This document shows positions 1-8,785 of a DNA stretch of 64,000 nt, piece after piece. This DNA comes from Labrys sedimenti (lineage in GTDB: Bacteria; Pseudomonadota; Alphaproteobacteria; Rhizobiales; Labraceae). A program made the position numbers and the translations under genes. Each line of letters starts with the position of its first letter. Position 1 is the first letter of the stretch. The stretch lies in NCBI RefSeq assembly GCF_034424805.1, contig NZ_JAXOUF010000004.1, positions 1-64,000 on the forward strand, given 5' to 3'. Under the pieces are notes generated by a model that was not told the DNA's origin, searched no databases, and saw nothing but the letters and a program-made list of their open reading frames with translations.

Positions 1-123
1 AACTCCCAGCTGCGCGCTCTGGCCGAGGTCTATGCCAGCGATGATGCCAAGGGCCAGTTCGTGACCGACTTCGTCGCTGCCTGGACAAAGGTCATGAACG
101 CAGATCGCTTCGATCTCGCCTGA
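1..123 (+). CDS. katG: Catalase-peroxidase, C-terminal end (partial)
   Basis: The window opens inside an open frame of 40 codons ending in TGA. The peptide (NSQLRALAEVYASDDAKGQF...VAAWTKVMNADRFDLA) is the typical end of bifunctional catalase-peroxidase KatG, in which the last helices carry the AAWTKVMNxDRFDL signature. KatG removes hydrogen peroxide in the cytoplasm using a haem group. The active site is upstream of the window and cannot be inspected. A rho-independent terminator follows at once, so katG ends its own transcript. Identification rests on about 40 residues but the motif is distinctive. Confidence 0.9.
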   Translation, partial: NSQLRALAEVYASDDAKGQFVTDFVAAWTKVMNADRFDLA

Positions 124-153
124 TCTTCAGGAAAATCGCAGTTTCTCAAAGAC

Positions 154-187
154 GCGGGGGCGACATCGGTCGCCCCCGTTTTCTTTT
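154..187 (+). terminator. Rho-independent terminator of katG
   Basis: A GC-rich stem (GGGGGCGA at 156-163 pairing with TCGCCCCC at 170-177, extended by one C-G pair) with a six-base loop is followed by a T-rich run (GTTTTCTTTT). It lies 30 bases after the katG stop, as expected for an intrinsic terminator. Confidence 0.85.
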
Positions 188-462
188 GCTGGCTTGCCGT
201 TGCACACCCCTCGTCCACCACGCCCTGGGTGAGGCGAGGGGCCGCCATTCCTCGGCAGGGCAATCGGTGTCATCCGGGCGGCCAGTCTTTCCACCACCCG
301 AACGAGCAGGATTTCTACCCGTCCGGGCGTTCCCAACCGAGGCAAAACGCGCTCTGCTAAGCCAACCAAAAATCCCAAGAACGAAGCATTCAGGGGAACA
401 GGCGAAAGGCCGGTATCGGGCCTCCTGCCTGCGGGATCACCGCTAGACGAACGGGGGACGCC
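188..462. other. Non-coding stretch between katG and ppc
   Basis: Together with the katG terminator this leaves about 340 bases without a gene. I see no convincing reading frame, RNA gene or strong palindrome. It must carry the ppc promoter, but no clear -35/-10 pair could be assigned by eye. Confidence 0.4.
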
Positions 463-3156
463 TTGGACGAGAGCAGGCCACTCAGTTTCCGCGAGGATGT
501 ACGCAGCCTGTTGTTCAGGCTGCTCCTGTCCGTCGTCAGCGAACGCGAGCCATCCCTAGCTGCGGTGCTGGCCGGCACCGAGCCACTGGATACGCTCGAC
601 AAGAAGCAACGCATCTGTGCCCTCCAGGCGACCGGGATCTGGTTTCAGCTGGTTGCCATCGCCAACGAATTGCTGGCCATGCGCGCCCGGCGCGAGCTCG
701 AGCAAGTCGGCGGCGCCGACGAGATCGTCGGTTCCTTTTCCAATGTGATGGGCGAGATCGCCTCGGCCGGTTATCCGGCCGAGGAGGTGCAGGCCGCGCT
801 CGACCAGTTGTGGGTCGGGCCGACGATGACGGCCCATCCGACCGAAGCCAAGCGCGTCACCGTTCTGGAGATCCACCGACGCATCTATCGCAAGCTCACC
901 GAACTGGAGCAGCATCGCTGGGCTCCCCGCGAGCGCGAGCAGCATGTCAATGATCTGGCCAGCGAGATCGAGCTGTTGTGGATGTCCGGCGAGTTGCGGC
1001 TCGAACGCCCCTCGGTCGAGCGCGAGATCGCCTGGGGCCTCCACTTCTTCCGCGAGGTCATCTTCGAGGCGACACCCCGGATCTACGAGACGGCCCAGGA
1101 GGCTCTGGCGCGCCACTACCCGGAATATGACATCAAGGTGCCACCCTTCCTGCATTTCGCCTCCTGGATCGGCGGCGACCGCGACGGCAATCCCAATGTC
1201 ACGGCCAAGACCACGGCCTATGCGCTCGATGCCTGCCGCCAGGCCATCATCGGCTGGTATATTCAGCAGGTGCGCCGTCTGGTGACCGTGCTCAGCGTCA
1301 GCGCCAACGTCGTCGATATTCCGGAGGATTTCGGCCAGGCCCTGGAGCGCCTCCTGCGCTCGACAGGCGCGGTGTCGGCCGTCATGGCCCGCAACCCTGG
1401 AGAGCCCCTGCGTCAGTTCGCGGCAGGCATGCTGGAGCGCCTGCGTGCCATGCGCAGCGAATCCATGGCGGAGCCCTATACCCGCGCGGATGCCTTCAAC
1501 GCCGATCTCGGCGAACTCGAAAACGTCCTCGTCAGGCTGGGCGGCTCCCTGACGGCACGGCGTCTCATTCGTCCCCTGCGCCAGCAGGTCGAGAGTTTCG
1601 GCTTCCGGACCGTCTCGCTCGACATCCGGCAGAATTCCACCGTGATCAATCGCGTGCTGGCCGAGCTGTTCGGCCAGATCGCGGGAAGCGAGGCGCCGCA
1701 GCCGGAAACTGGCCCATGGAGCGCGCGCTTGCGGTCCGAGCTGCAATCGGGCAGGAGACCGGCTTTCGACCGGGCGGCCTTGTCGGACGAAGCCAGGGAA
1801 CTGCTCGACCTCTTCGATGTCATCCGCGAGGCGTCCGCCGATCCGGGCACGGGCGCGATCGGTGCCTTCATCCTGTCGATGACGCGGTCCTGCGACGACC
1901 TGCTCGCCGTCTATCTCCTTGCGCAATATAGCGGGCTTGCCACCGCTTCCGATGGCAGCGGAACCATCAATCTGCGCGTGGTGCCACTGTTCGAGACCAT
2001 CGCCGACCTGCGTGCCGCCCCCGATATTCTCGATCAGTTGTTCGGCATTTCGATCGTGCGCCGATCGGTGCGCGAATTCGCCAACCGCCAGGAAGTGATG
2101 CTCGGCTACTCCGACTCGAACAAGGATGGCGGCTTCCTTGCGTCCAATTGGGAGCTGAGCAAGGCCCAGCGGCGCATCACCGCCCTGGGCGTCAAGCGCA
2201 AGGTCAAGATCAGCTTCTTCCATGGCCGGGGTGGTTCGGTCAGTCGCGGCGGGGCGCCCACCGGCCGGGCCATCGCGGCGCAGCCGGCCGGCACCATCGA
2301 CGGGGTGATGCGCGTCACCGAGCAGGGCGAGGTGGTATCGTCGAAATTCGCCAATCGCGGCACTGGCCTCTACCAATTGGAGATCCTGGCCGCGAGCGTG
2401 TTCGCGCACTCGGTCAAGTCGCGCAACGAGAGCCAGCTCAAGGACAATCCCGAGTTCAACGAGGCGCTGGAAGCGCTCACCGGCATGTCGCAGGCCACCT
2501 ATTCCGGCCTGATCCGCGAGCCGGGCTTCATAGACTATTTCAACCAGGCGAGCCCGGTGGAGGAACTGTCGCTGCTCAAGATCGGCTCTCGGCCGGCCCG
2601 GCGCTTCGGCGCCCGCGACATTTCCGACCTGCGCGCCATTCCCTGGGTCTTTGCCTGGAGCCAGAACCGGCACCTGATCACCAATTGGTACGGCATCGGC
2701 AGTGCGCTCAACTCCTTCGTCAGCGTTCGCGGCGAGGCCGGACTCGACCTCCTGCGCCAGATGTTCGAGCGCTCCCGTTTCTTCCGGCTCGTCGTCGACG
2801 AGGTCGACAAGGGCCTCTACCAGACCGACATGGAAATCGGGCGCCTCTATGCCTCGCTGGTGCAGGACGGCGAAGTGGGTGAACGCATCTATCGCAAGAT
2901 CGCTGCCGAATATGAGCTGACCCGCAAGATGATCGGCGAGGTCAATGGCGGGCTGGCCCTTTCGGAGCGGTTTCCCTCCTTCAAGCGGCATTTCGACCAG
3001 ATTCGCCCGCAGATGGATGCGATCCACCGCCTGCAGGTCCAGCTCTTGCGTGAAGTGCGCGCCCAGGACGGCAAGTCCGCCAGCCCCAAGCGGGCGGTCA
3101 ATGCCCTGCTGCTTTCGATCAACTGCATCTCGGCCGGGCTCGGTTGGACCGGCTGA
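463..3156 (+). CDS. ppc: Phosphoenolpyruvate carboxylase
   Basis: Carboxylates PEP with bicarbonate to give oxaloacetate, an anaplerotic reaction of the cytoplasm. The 897-residue product has the family length and all main signatures: TAHPTEA with the catalytic histidine near residue 125, GGDRDGNPNV, GYSDSNKDGG near 548, and FHGRGGSVSRGG near 587. It begins with TTG at 463, preceded by GGGGGA four bases upstream. No in-frame ATG lies close by, so the start is the least certain part. The C terminus ends in SAGLGWTG, whereas classical enzymes end in (R)NTG; the last residues of PEPC contribute to the aspartate effector site, so feedback regulation may differ. glyA follows after 45 bases and is probably co-transcribed. 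In methylotrophs ppc and glyA both serve the serine cycle, but no other serine-cycle gene is visible here. Confidence 0.95.
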   Translation: MDESRPLSFREDVRSLLFRLLLSVVSEREPSLAAVLAGTEPLDTLDKKQRICALQATGIWFQLVAIANELLAMRARRELEQVGGADEIVGSFSNVMGEIASAGYPAEEVQAALDQLWVGPTMTAHPTEAKRVTVLEIHRRIYRKLTELEQHRWAPREREQHVNDLASEIELLWMSGELRLERPSVEREIAWGLHFFREVIFEATPRIYETAQEALARHYPEYDIKVPPFLHFASWIGGDRDGNPNVTAKTTAYALDACRQAIIGWYIQQVRRLVTVLSVSANVVDIPEDFGQALERLLRSTGAVSAVMARNPGEPLRQFAAGMLERLRAMRSESMAEPYTRADAFNADLGELENVLVRLGGSLTARRLIRPLRQQVESFGFRTVSLDIRQNSTVINRVLAELFGQIAGSEAPQPETGPWSARLRSELQSGRRPAFDRAALSDEARELLDLFDVIREASADPGTGAIGAFILSMTRSCDDLLAVYLLAQYSGLATASDGSGTINLRVVPLFETIADLRAAPDILDQLFGISIVRRSVREFANRQEVMLGYSDSNKDGGFLASNWELSKAQRRITALGVKRKVKISFFHGRGGSVSRGGAPTGRAIAAQPAGTIDGVMRVTEQGEVVSSKFANRGTGLYQLEILAASVFAHSVKSRNESQLKDNPEFNEALEALTGMSQATYSGLIREPGFIDYFNQASPVEELSLLKIGSRPARRFGARDISDLRAIPWVFAWSQNRHLITNWYGIGSALNSFVSVRGEAGLDLLRQMFERSRFFRLVVDEVDKGLYQTDMEIGRLYASLVQDGEVGERIYRKIAAEYELTRKMIGEVNGGLALSERFPSFKRHFDQIRPQMDAIHRLQVQLLREVRAQDGKSASPKRAVNALLLSINCISAGLGWTG

Positions 3157-3201
3157 CGATGGTCATATCAGCGCCTCCGGGCGCCACAAGGGAGGAGTTT
3201 C

Positions 3202-4506
3202 ATGGACAGCCCCGTCAGATCCACTGGTACGGATACCGGCCATTTCTTTCGCGATAACCTGGCCGAGGCCGATCCGGCGGTCAGCGGCGCCATCGGCCGC
3301 GAGCTCCATCGCCAGCGCGAGGAGATCGAGCTGATCGCTTCGGAAAACATCGTCTCCAGGGCCGTGCTGGAAGCACAGGGCTCCGTCCTCACCAACAAAT
3401 ATGCCGAGGGCTATCCCGGGCGGCGCTATTATGGCGGCTGCCAGCATGTCGACGAGGTCGAGGAACTTGCCCGCGAGCGGGCACGGCAGATGTTCAACTG
3501 CAGCTTCGCCAATGTGCAGCCCAATTCGGGCAGCCAGGCCAACCAGGCGGTGTTCATGGCCCTGATGCAGCCGGGCGATACCTTCCTCGGCCTCAATCTG
3601 GCGGCAGGCGGACATCTCACCCATGGGGCGCCGGTCAACCAGTCCGGCAAGTGGTTCAACGTGGTTTCCTATGGCGTCGACCCGCAGACGCATCGCATCG
3701 ACCTTGACCAGGTGCGGGACCTTGCCAGGACACACCAGCCCAAGGTCATACTGGCCGGTGGCTCGGCCTATCCGCGCATCATCGATTTCAAGGCCTTCCG
3801 GGAGATCGCGGACGAGGTCGGCGCCAAGCTCTTCGTCGACATGGCGCATTTCGCGGGCCTGGTCGCCGGCGGCGTGCATCCCAACCCGCTCGACCATGCC
3901 CATGTGGTGACGACCACGACGCACAAGACCCTGCGCGGCCCGCGTGGCGGCATGGTGCTGTCGAATGACGAGGAAATCGGCAAGAAGATCAATTCGGCCG
4001 TCTTCCCGGGGCTGCAGGGCGGCCCTCTGATGCACGTGATCGCCGCCAAGGCGGTGGCTTTCGGCGAGGCGCTGACGCCCGCGTTCAAGACCTACGCCGC
4101 AAATGTCATCGACAATGCCAAGGCGCTCGCCGAGGCCCTGTCCTCGGGTGGCGTCGACATCGTGTCGGGCGGCACCGATACCCATCTGATGCTGGTGGAC
4201 CTACGTCGCAAGAACCTCACCGGCAAGGCGGTGGAGGCCGCGCTCGGCCGGGCCCATATCACCTGCAACAAGAACGGCATTCCCTTCGATCCCCAGGGGC
4301 CGATGGTCACCTCCGGCGTACGCCTGGGCACGCCGGCCTGCACGACCCGCGGCTTCATGGTCGAGGAATTCAAGGAGGTCGCCCGCCTCACATTGGCGGT
4401 GATCGACGGTCTCGCCGCCAATGGCGAGGCGAGCAATTCAGCTGTGGAAGTCGGCGTGCGCGAGGCGGTGCACAGTCTGCTCGCCCGCTTCCCGATCTAT
4501 GACTGA
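3202..4506 (+). CDS. glyA: Serine hydroxymethyltransferase
   Basis: PLP enzyme that interconverts serine and glycine while loading or unloading one-carbon units on tetrahydrofolate. The 434-residue protein carries ELIASENIVS and NKYAEGYPGRRYYGG near the N terminus and the PLP-lysine motif TTTTHKTLRGPRGG with Lys at about residue 242. The ATG is chosen because GGAGGAG sits five bases upstream. It starts about 15 residues earlier than the shortest family members. The 45-base gap from ppc suggests one operon that supplies C1 and C4 metabolism. A symmetrical hairpin after the stop ends the unit. Confidence 0.96.
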   Translation: MDSPVRSTGTDTGHFFRDNLAEADPAVSGAIGRELHRQREEIELIASENIVSRAVLEAQGSVLTNKYAEGYPGRRYYGGCQHVDEVEELARERARQMFNCSFANVQPNSGSQANQAVFMALMQPGDTFLGLNLAAGGHLTHGAPVNQSGKWFNVVSYGVDPQTHRIDLDQVRDLARTHQPKVILAGGSAYPRIIDFKAFREIADEVGAKLFVDMAHFAGLVAGGVHPNPLDHAHVVTTTTHKTLRGPRGGMVLSNDEEIGKKINSAVFPGLQGGPLMHVIAAKAVAFGEALTPAFKTYAANVIDNAKALAEALSSGGVDIVSGGTDTHLMLVDLRRKNLTGKAVEAALGRAHITCNKNGIPFDPQGPMVTSGVRLGTPACTTRGFMVEEFKEVARLTLAVIDGLAANGEASNSAVEVGVREAVHSLLARFPIYD

Positions 4507-4521
4507 GCGACAACGCAACGA

Positions 4522-4553
4522 AAGGCCATGGCGACTGTCAGCGCCATGGCCTT
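4522..4553. terminator. Hairpin between convergent glyA and yecD-like gene
   Basis: AAGGCCATGGCG (4522-4533) pairs perfectly with CGCCATGGCCTT (4542-4553) around an eight-base loop. Short A and T runs border both sides but there is no long U tract. Its position 15 bases past glyA and 60 bases past the end of the leftward gene suggests a bidirectional terminator. Confidence 0.6.
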
Positions 4554-4613
4554 GTCCCGCCGTCGCCGGTTTGGGTTTCTAGCTGCGTATCCCCGACCGT
4601 GCCTGTGGGCTTC

Positions 4614-5183
4614 TCATGGCTGCAGCGCGATGTCGTCGGTCTTGGTGACGCGGGCGAGCAAGGGGAAAATGCGCTGGAAGGCGAAGGCGTGCATGTCGGC
4701 GGCGCGGCCCGTGCAGGCGTCTTCCGCCAGCACGACGGCATAGCCGTGTTCGTGCGCAGCGCGGGCGGTCGACTCGACGCCGATATTGGTGGCGATGCCG
4801 CCGATGACCACGGTAGTAATGCCGCGCCGCCTCAGCTGCAGATCGAGCTCGGTGCCATAGAAGGCGCCCCATTGATGCTTGGTGACCCGGAGATCGGAGG
4901 GCTCGGCAAGACCCTCGGCCAGATCCGCCCAGCCTTCGGGAAAGCCGCCGGGCGGTATTCTCATGGGTTGGTCGACGGGGGCCTTGAGGGCATCGCCGCG
5001 ATCGGCGGAAAAGGCGACATTGACGAGAATGACGGGCGCTCCGGCTGCGCGAAAGCGCTGGGCGAGTAGACTTCCGCGGGCGACCACATCCGGGCCGGAA
5101 TAGGGCTCGGCCGGTGTACAGACAATTCCCTTCTGCAGATCGATCAGAATGAGGGCCGTGGTGCTGGCAGGCAAAGCAAGCAT
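4614..5183 (-). CDS. YecD-like isochorismatase-family protein lacking the catalytic cysteine
   Basis: Cysteine-hydrolase (isochorismatase-like) fold, 189 residues. It keeps the family Asp in LILIDLQKGI and Lys in VTKHQWGAFYGTELDLQLRRRGI, but where hydrolases have TDxCVxxTA it reads ATNIGVESTAR, so the nucleophilic Cys is a Gly. The same replacement, and the same end (HAFAFQRIFPLLARV), are found in Escherichia coli YecD, whose biochemical role is unknown to me. Thus hydrolysis by the usual mechanism is unlikely. The gene is divergent from a TetR regulator, and two operator-like palindromes fill the space in front of it, so it is probably the repressed target. Confidence 0.85.
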   Translation of the reverse strand: MLALPASTTALILIDLQKGIVCTPAEPYSGPDVVARGSLLAQRFRAAGAPVILVNVAFSADRGDALKAPVDQPMRIPPGGFPEGWADLAEGLAEPSDLRVTKHQWGAFYGTELDLQLRRRGITTVVIGGIATNIGVESTARAAHEHGYAVVLAEDACTGRAADMHAFAFQRIFPLLARVTKTDDIALQP

Positions 5184-5251
5184 GGAACCATCCTTTCGCC
5201 GAGTTCCCGACCGGCTCGCGCCGGATTGCGCGGTGGCACGAAGGCCGCTAT

Positions 5252-5300
5252 CTATTTGAGGAGTAACTCAAGCAGAACATCTATTTGAGGATGGACTCAA
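5252..5300. promoter_or_regulatory. Two identical TetR-type operators (TTGAG-N6-CTCAA)
   Basis: CTATTTGAG-N6-CTCAA occurs at 5252-5271 and again at 5281-5300, exactly 29 bases apart. Each is an inverted repeat TTGAG-N6-CTCAA (5256-5271 and 5285-5300). The second copy covers the ATG of the TetR gene (5291). Tandem symmetrical sites between a divergent TetR gene and its neighbour are what an autorepressed TetR system shows; binding is inferred. Confidence 0.8.
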
Positions 5301-5917
5301 ATTTGTCAAGCCAGAAACGCAGAACCCTGGCGCCACAGCGTGAGGTCGGCCGCCAACGCGTGGCTGAACTTCTGGAGGCGGCGGCGGAGGTGATTCAGGA
5401 GCGTGGCTTCGAGGCGACCACGATGGCGGAGATCGCTCAGCGCGCCGATGCCCGCATCGGTTCGCTCTATCGTTTCTTTCCCAGCAAGGACGCGGTGGCG
5501 GACGCCCTGATGGATCGCTATGCGACGGTTCTTGCTGGGGCCTATGACGCCGTGCGCGACCAGGCAGGAAGCGCCACGCCGGAGCAGCTGGCGGACATTC
5601 TGATCGAACTCCTGGTGCAACTCCATCCCCAGGCGCGCGCTGTCACGGCCTTGCTGGATTCCAGGACGGATTGGACGCAGATCCGCCTGCGCTTTCGCGC
5701 CCAGGCGCTCGCCGGCGTACGTGCCGCGCTGAAGGCCAACGCGCCGGGTTTGGCGGAGGCCGAGGCCGACGACATTGCCGCGGTGGTGCTCAACAATATG
5801 AAGACCATGGTCGGCATGATGCGCAAGGACGCGCCGACCACGCCGGGCGCGCCCGACCAGCTCAGATTGATGAACCGTCTCTATCTGGGGGCCAAGCTGA
5901 CGCCGGCTCGGCCGTGA
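5291..5917 (+). CDS. TetR/AcrR family transcriptional repressor
   Basis: A 208-residue regulator. The N-terminal third is a TetR helix-turn-helix (AAAEVIQERGFEATTMAEIAQRA, then GSLYRFFPSKDAV, about residues 28-75) and the rest is the all-helical ligand/dimer domain. An in-frame TTG at 5285 is possible, but ATG at 5291 is preferred. The operator overlaps this start, so the transcript is probably short-leadered or leaderless and the protein probably represses itself and the divergent yecD-like gene. The inducer cannot be guessed from the sequence. Confidence 0.9.
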   Translation: MDSNLSSQKRRTLAPQREVGRQRVAELLEAAAEVIQERGFEATTMAEIAQRADARIGSLYRFFPSKDAVADALMDRYATVLAGAYDAVRDQAGSATPEQLADILIELLVQLHPQARAVTALLDSRTDWTQIRLRFRAQALAGVRAALKANAPGLAEAEADDIAAVVLNNMKTMVGMMRKDAPTTPGAPDQLRLMNRLYLGAKLTPARP

Positions 5918-6069
5918 CGATTGACACTCAAGACGAGGCGATGAACGGCAGATTTCTCCCGTGGCACAAACGCGTCATGCCCATGAAATCTTAAGCCTCT
6001 AGCCTGATTTTGCTTGTCAACGCGACGGAACGCGCCGCAAGTACGATCCAGTTTGAGGATGCCGCGTCC

Positions 6070-6927
6070 ATGCGTTCGAGAGTATTGCCCGTTCTGACGT
6101 TCCTTGGCCTTGCCGCCGGCGCGTTCACGCCCGGCTCCCAAGTGCATGCCGATGAACGTTCTCCCTATTCGGTGCTGAACTTCTCCTCGCAGCCCGACGC
6201 CGGTCCGGACTGGATCATGACGGTGGGTGTCGGGACCCAGTATGGACCGACCTATGAGGGAGCCTCGAAAACCAGCGTCACGGTGCTACCCTCCGATTTC
6301 GACATCAGGCGGGCGGGGGAGGCACCCGGATGGGGTGCGCCGGATGACGCGTTCTCGTTTTCGGTGTTCGAGAGCCACGGCCTTGCCATCGGGCCCGCTG
6401 CCGATTTCCGTGGCGGCCGCTCGCGATCAGATGAGCGGGACCTCGCCGGGGTGCATACGGTGCCCGCAACGCTGGATGCCGGCCTGTTCATGGAATACTG
6501 GCTGATCGAGAACCAGTTGCGTGTCCGTGCTGAAGTACGCCAGGCCCTGCGGGCCGGGCAGGGGTTGGTCGCCGATTTCTCGGCCGATTGGGTGCAGCCC
6601 TACGACGCCTTCACCTTTTCGATCGGCCCGCGCCTGTCGGTCGGCAACGGCACCTATATGCGCTCCTCCTTCGGCGTGACGGAGCGCGACGCCGTGCGCA
6701 ACGGCAAGGTGATACCCTACGATCCCTCAGCCGGCATCAAGGCCTATGGCGCCCTGGCTTCGGTTTCCTATCAGTTCTCGCCGGCCTGGAAGGCGACGCT
6801 CTACGACAAGTTCGAGCGCCTGACGGGCGATGCCGCGGACAGTCCGGTCACGAAGCGTTTCGGTTCGCTCAACCAGAACACGGTCGGCCTCAGCCTGAGC
6901 TATTCCTTCGGCCTGAAATTCCGCTGA
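6070..6927 (+). CDS. MipA/OmpV family outer-membrane protein
   Basis: 285 residues with a signal peptide (MRSRVLPVLTFLGLAAGAFT... cut near SQVHA|DE) followed by a beta-strand-rich domain: VGVGTQYGPTYEGASKTSV at the start and the aromatic-ended strand SLSYSFGLKFR at the end, as in MipA/OmpV. E. coli MipA scaffolds murein enzymes MltA and PBP1b, and other members are porins or stress-induced proteins; which role applies here is open. The reading frame stays open to an upstream TTG at 6010, but ATG 6070 gives the normal signal peptide. It stands alone, 150 bases after the TetR gene. Confidence 0.85.
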   Translation: MRSRVLPVLTFLGLAAGAFTPGSQVHADERSPYSVLNFSSQPDAGPDWIMTVGVGTQYGPTYEGASKTSVTVLPSDFDIRRAGEAPGWGAPDDAFSFSVFESHGLAIGPAADFRGGRSRSDERDLAGVHTVPATLDAGLFMEYWLIENQLRVRAEVRQALRAGQGLVADFSADWVQPYDAFTFSIGPRLSVGNGTYMRSSFGVTERDAVRNGKVIPYDPSAGIKAYGALASVSYQFSPAWKATLYDKFERLTGDAADSPVTKRFGSLNQNTVGLSLSYSFGLKFR

Positions 6928-6939
6928 AGCGTTTTGCGA

Positions 6940-6969
6940 TTTGCGCGGTTAGGAAGCTCCCCGCGCAAA
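6940..6969. terminator. Hairpin between convergent mipA-like gene and arsH
   Basis: TTTGCGCGG (6940-6948) pairs with CCGCGCAAA (6961-6969) over a 12-base loop. It lies just after the rightward stop and 50 bases past the end of the leftward ars operon. There is no poly-U run, so function as a terminator is probable rather than certain. Confidence 0.5.
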
Positions 6970-7018
6970 GATCCGTGCCGCCCGGATGATGGCGATCACG
7001 GGCCAGCGTGGGATTGGA

Positions 7019-7732
7019 TCATCGGACTTCTGCCAGTTTGAGACGGGCTTCGAGGGCGGCGTGTGCTTCCTTCCGCTCGCTATAGCGATCGGTGAGGTAA
7101 TCGGAGGCATCGCGCGTCAGCAAAGTGAACTTGACCAGTTCTTCCATTACATCGACGACGCGCTCGTAATAAGGCGAGGGCTTCATGCGGCCATCGGGCG
7201 TGAACTCCTCATAAGCCTTGGCGACCGAGGACTGGTTAGGAATGGTGATCATTCGCATCCAGCGGCCGAGGACGCGCATCTGGTTGACCGCATTGAAGGA
7301 TTGCGAGCCGCCAGAGACCTGCATGACGGCAAGCGTCTTACCCTGGGTCGGGCGCACCGCTCCGATCGACAAGGGAATCCAATCGATCTGTGTCTTCATG
7401 ATACCGGTCATGGCACCATGGCGCTCAGGACTGCACCAGACCTGCCCCTCCGACCATTCCGACAGTTCTCGTAGTTCGCGAACCTTGGGATGGTCTGCCG
7501 GCTCGGTGTCCGGCAGCGGCAAGCCATGGGGATCGAAGATACGGGTCTCTGCGCCGAAATGCCTGAGGAGCTGTTCCGCTTCCAAGGTCAGTAACCTGCT
7601 GTAGGAGCGTTCCCGTAGCGAGCCATAAAGCATCAGGATGCGTGGCGGATGTACTGACGCCTTCGGCCGCAGACGATCGAGCGAGGGGATCTCAACGCAA
7701 TCAGCGGCGATGTTGGGCAGGTCGTTGATCAT
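7019..7732 (-). CDS. arsH: ArsH, NADPH-dependent FMN reductase / organoarsenical oxidase
   Basis: 237 residues of the flavodoxin-like ArsH family. The FMN-binding loop GSLRERSYSR follows the first strand (ILMLY), and SPERHGAMTGIMKTQIDWIPLS and GGSQSFNAVNQMRVLGRWMRM are family hallmarks. ArsH oxidises trivalent organoarsenicals to less toxic pentavalent forms and can shed reactive oxygen. Its ATG overlaps the acr3 stop by one base (TGATG), so it is the translationally coupled last gene of the ars operon. The frame continues upstream without a stop, but that part is antisense-frame noise from acr3. Confidence 0.93.
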   Translation of the reverse strand: MINDLPNIAADCVEIPSLDRLRPKASVHPPRILMLYGSLRERSYSRLLTLEAEQLLRHFGAETRIFDPHGLPLPDTEPADHPKVRELRELSEWSEGQVWCSPERHGAMTGIMKTQIDWIPLSIGAVRPTQGKTLAVMQVSGGSQSFNAVNQMRVLGRWMRMITIPNQSSVAKAYEEFTPDGRMKPSPYYERVVDVMEELVKFTLLTRDASDYLTDRYSERKEAHAALEARLKLAEVR

Positions 7733-8784
7733 CAATTGCGTCCTTCCGCGGCGGTCGCAGAGGAACCCCGCTCGTACCAATTCTTTGACCGGTTCACGAT
7801 CCACACGACTGACAGCATGACCGGCACTTCGATCAGCACACCGACGACGGTTGCAAGGGCTGCCCCCGAGTTGAAGCCGAACAGGCTGATGGCGGCGGCA
7901 ACGGCAAGCTCGAAGAAATTGGAGGCGCCGATCAGGGCTGAGGGACCGGCGACGCAATGCTGCTCGCCTGCGATACGATTGAGCAGGTAGGCAAGCCCTG
8001 CATTGAAATAGACCTGGATCAGGATCGGTACGGCAAGCAGCGCGATCACGAGCGGCTGGTCGATGATCTGCTCGCCCTGGAAGCCGAACAGCAGCACCAG
8101 CGTGGCGAGGAGCGCCAGCAGGGAGACGAGGCCGATACGCGCGAGAAAACGCTCGAGCGCCGCCTGGCCGCCAGCAGCCAGCAGACGATGGCGGAGCCAT
8201 TGTGCCACGATCACCGGAATGGCGATGTAGAGCCCGACCGACAGGACGAGCGTGTCCCATGGCACGGTGATCGCCGATAGGCCGAGCAGCAGGCCGACGA
8301 TCGGCGCGAAGGCGATGATCATGATGGCATCGTTGAGCGCGACCTGGCTCAGGGTGAAATGCGGCTCGCCCCTGGTCAGGTTCGACCAGACGAACACCAT
8401 GGCGGTGCAGGGTGCCGCGGCAAGGATGATCAGCCCGGCGATGTAGCTGTCGATCTGGACCGCCGGCAGATAGGGCCGGAACAGCCAGCCGATGAACAGC
8501 CAGCCGAGCAGCGCCATGGAGAATGGCTTGATGGCCCAATTGATGAAGAGGGTGACGCCGATGCCCCGCCAGTGCTGCCCGACCTCGCGCAGGGCGGCGA
8601 AGTCGATCTTCAGCAGCATGGGGATGACCATCAGCCAGATCAGTACGGCAACCGGGAGATTGACCTTGGCGATCTCGGCGGCGCCGATGGTTTGGAAGGC
8701 CGCCGGCATCAAATGGCCGAGCGCAATGCCGGCGAGGATGCAAAGGGCAACCCAAAGCGTCAGGTAGCGTTCGAATGTGGACAT
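7732..8784 (-). CDS. acr3: Arsenite efflux permease, ACR3 family
   Basis: 350-residue polytopic inner-membrane protein with about ten hydrophobic segments. It contains AAPCTAMVFVWSNLTRGEP, which carries the conserved transport cysteine of ACR3 proteins, and GASNFFELAVAAAISLFG near the end, a strong ACR3 signature. It exports arsenite produced by the two arsenate reductases encoded just upstream, driven by the membrane potential. Start ATG at 8784 lies one base past the stop of the arsC-arsN fusion. It belongs to the ACR3 group and not to the unrelated ArsB family. Confidence 0.93.
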   Translation of the reverse strand: MSTFERYLTLWVALCILAGIALGHLMPAAFQTIGAAEIAKVNLPVAVLIWLMVIPMLLKIDFAALREVGQHWRGIGVTLFINWAIKPFSMALLGWLFIGWLFRPYLPAVQIDSYIAGLIILAAAPCTAMVFVWSNLTRGEPHFTLSQVALNDAIMIIAFAPIVGLLLGLSAITVPWDTLVLSVGLYIAIPVIVAQWLRHRLLAAGGQAALERFLARIGLVSLLALLATLVLLFGFQGEQIIDQPLVIALLAVPILIQVYFNAGLAYLLNRIAGEQHCVAGPSALIGASNFFELAVAAAISLFGFNSGAALATVVGVLIEVPVMLSVVWIVNRSKNWYERGSSATAAEGRN

Positions 8785-8785
8785 G

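Noticed and set aside
556..3027. 823-codon open frame antisense to ppc
   Set aside because: It mirrors the codon bias of ppc in this GC-rich DNA and shows no family motif; ppc on the plus strand has every signature.
7732..8755. Upstream extension of the arsH frame, suggesting an arsH fusion
   Set aside because: The extension reads acr3 in the wrong frame. The acr3 frame is complete, and arsH has its own ATG overlapping the acr3 stop.
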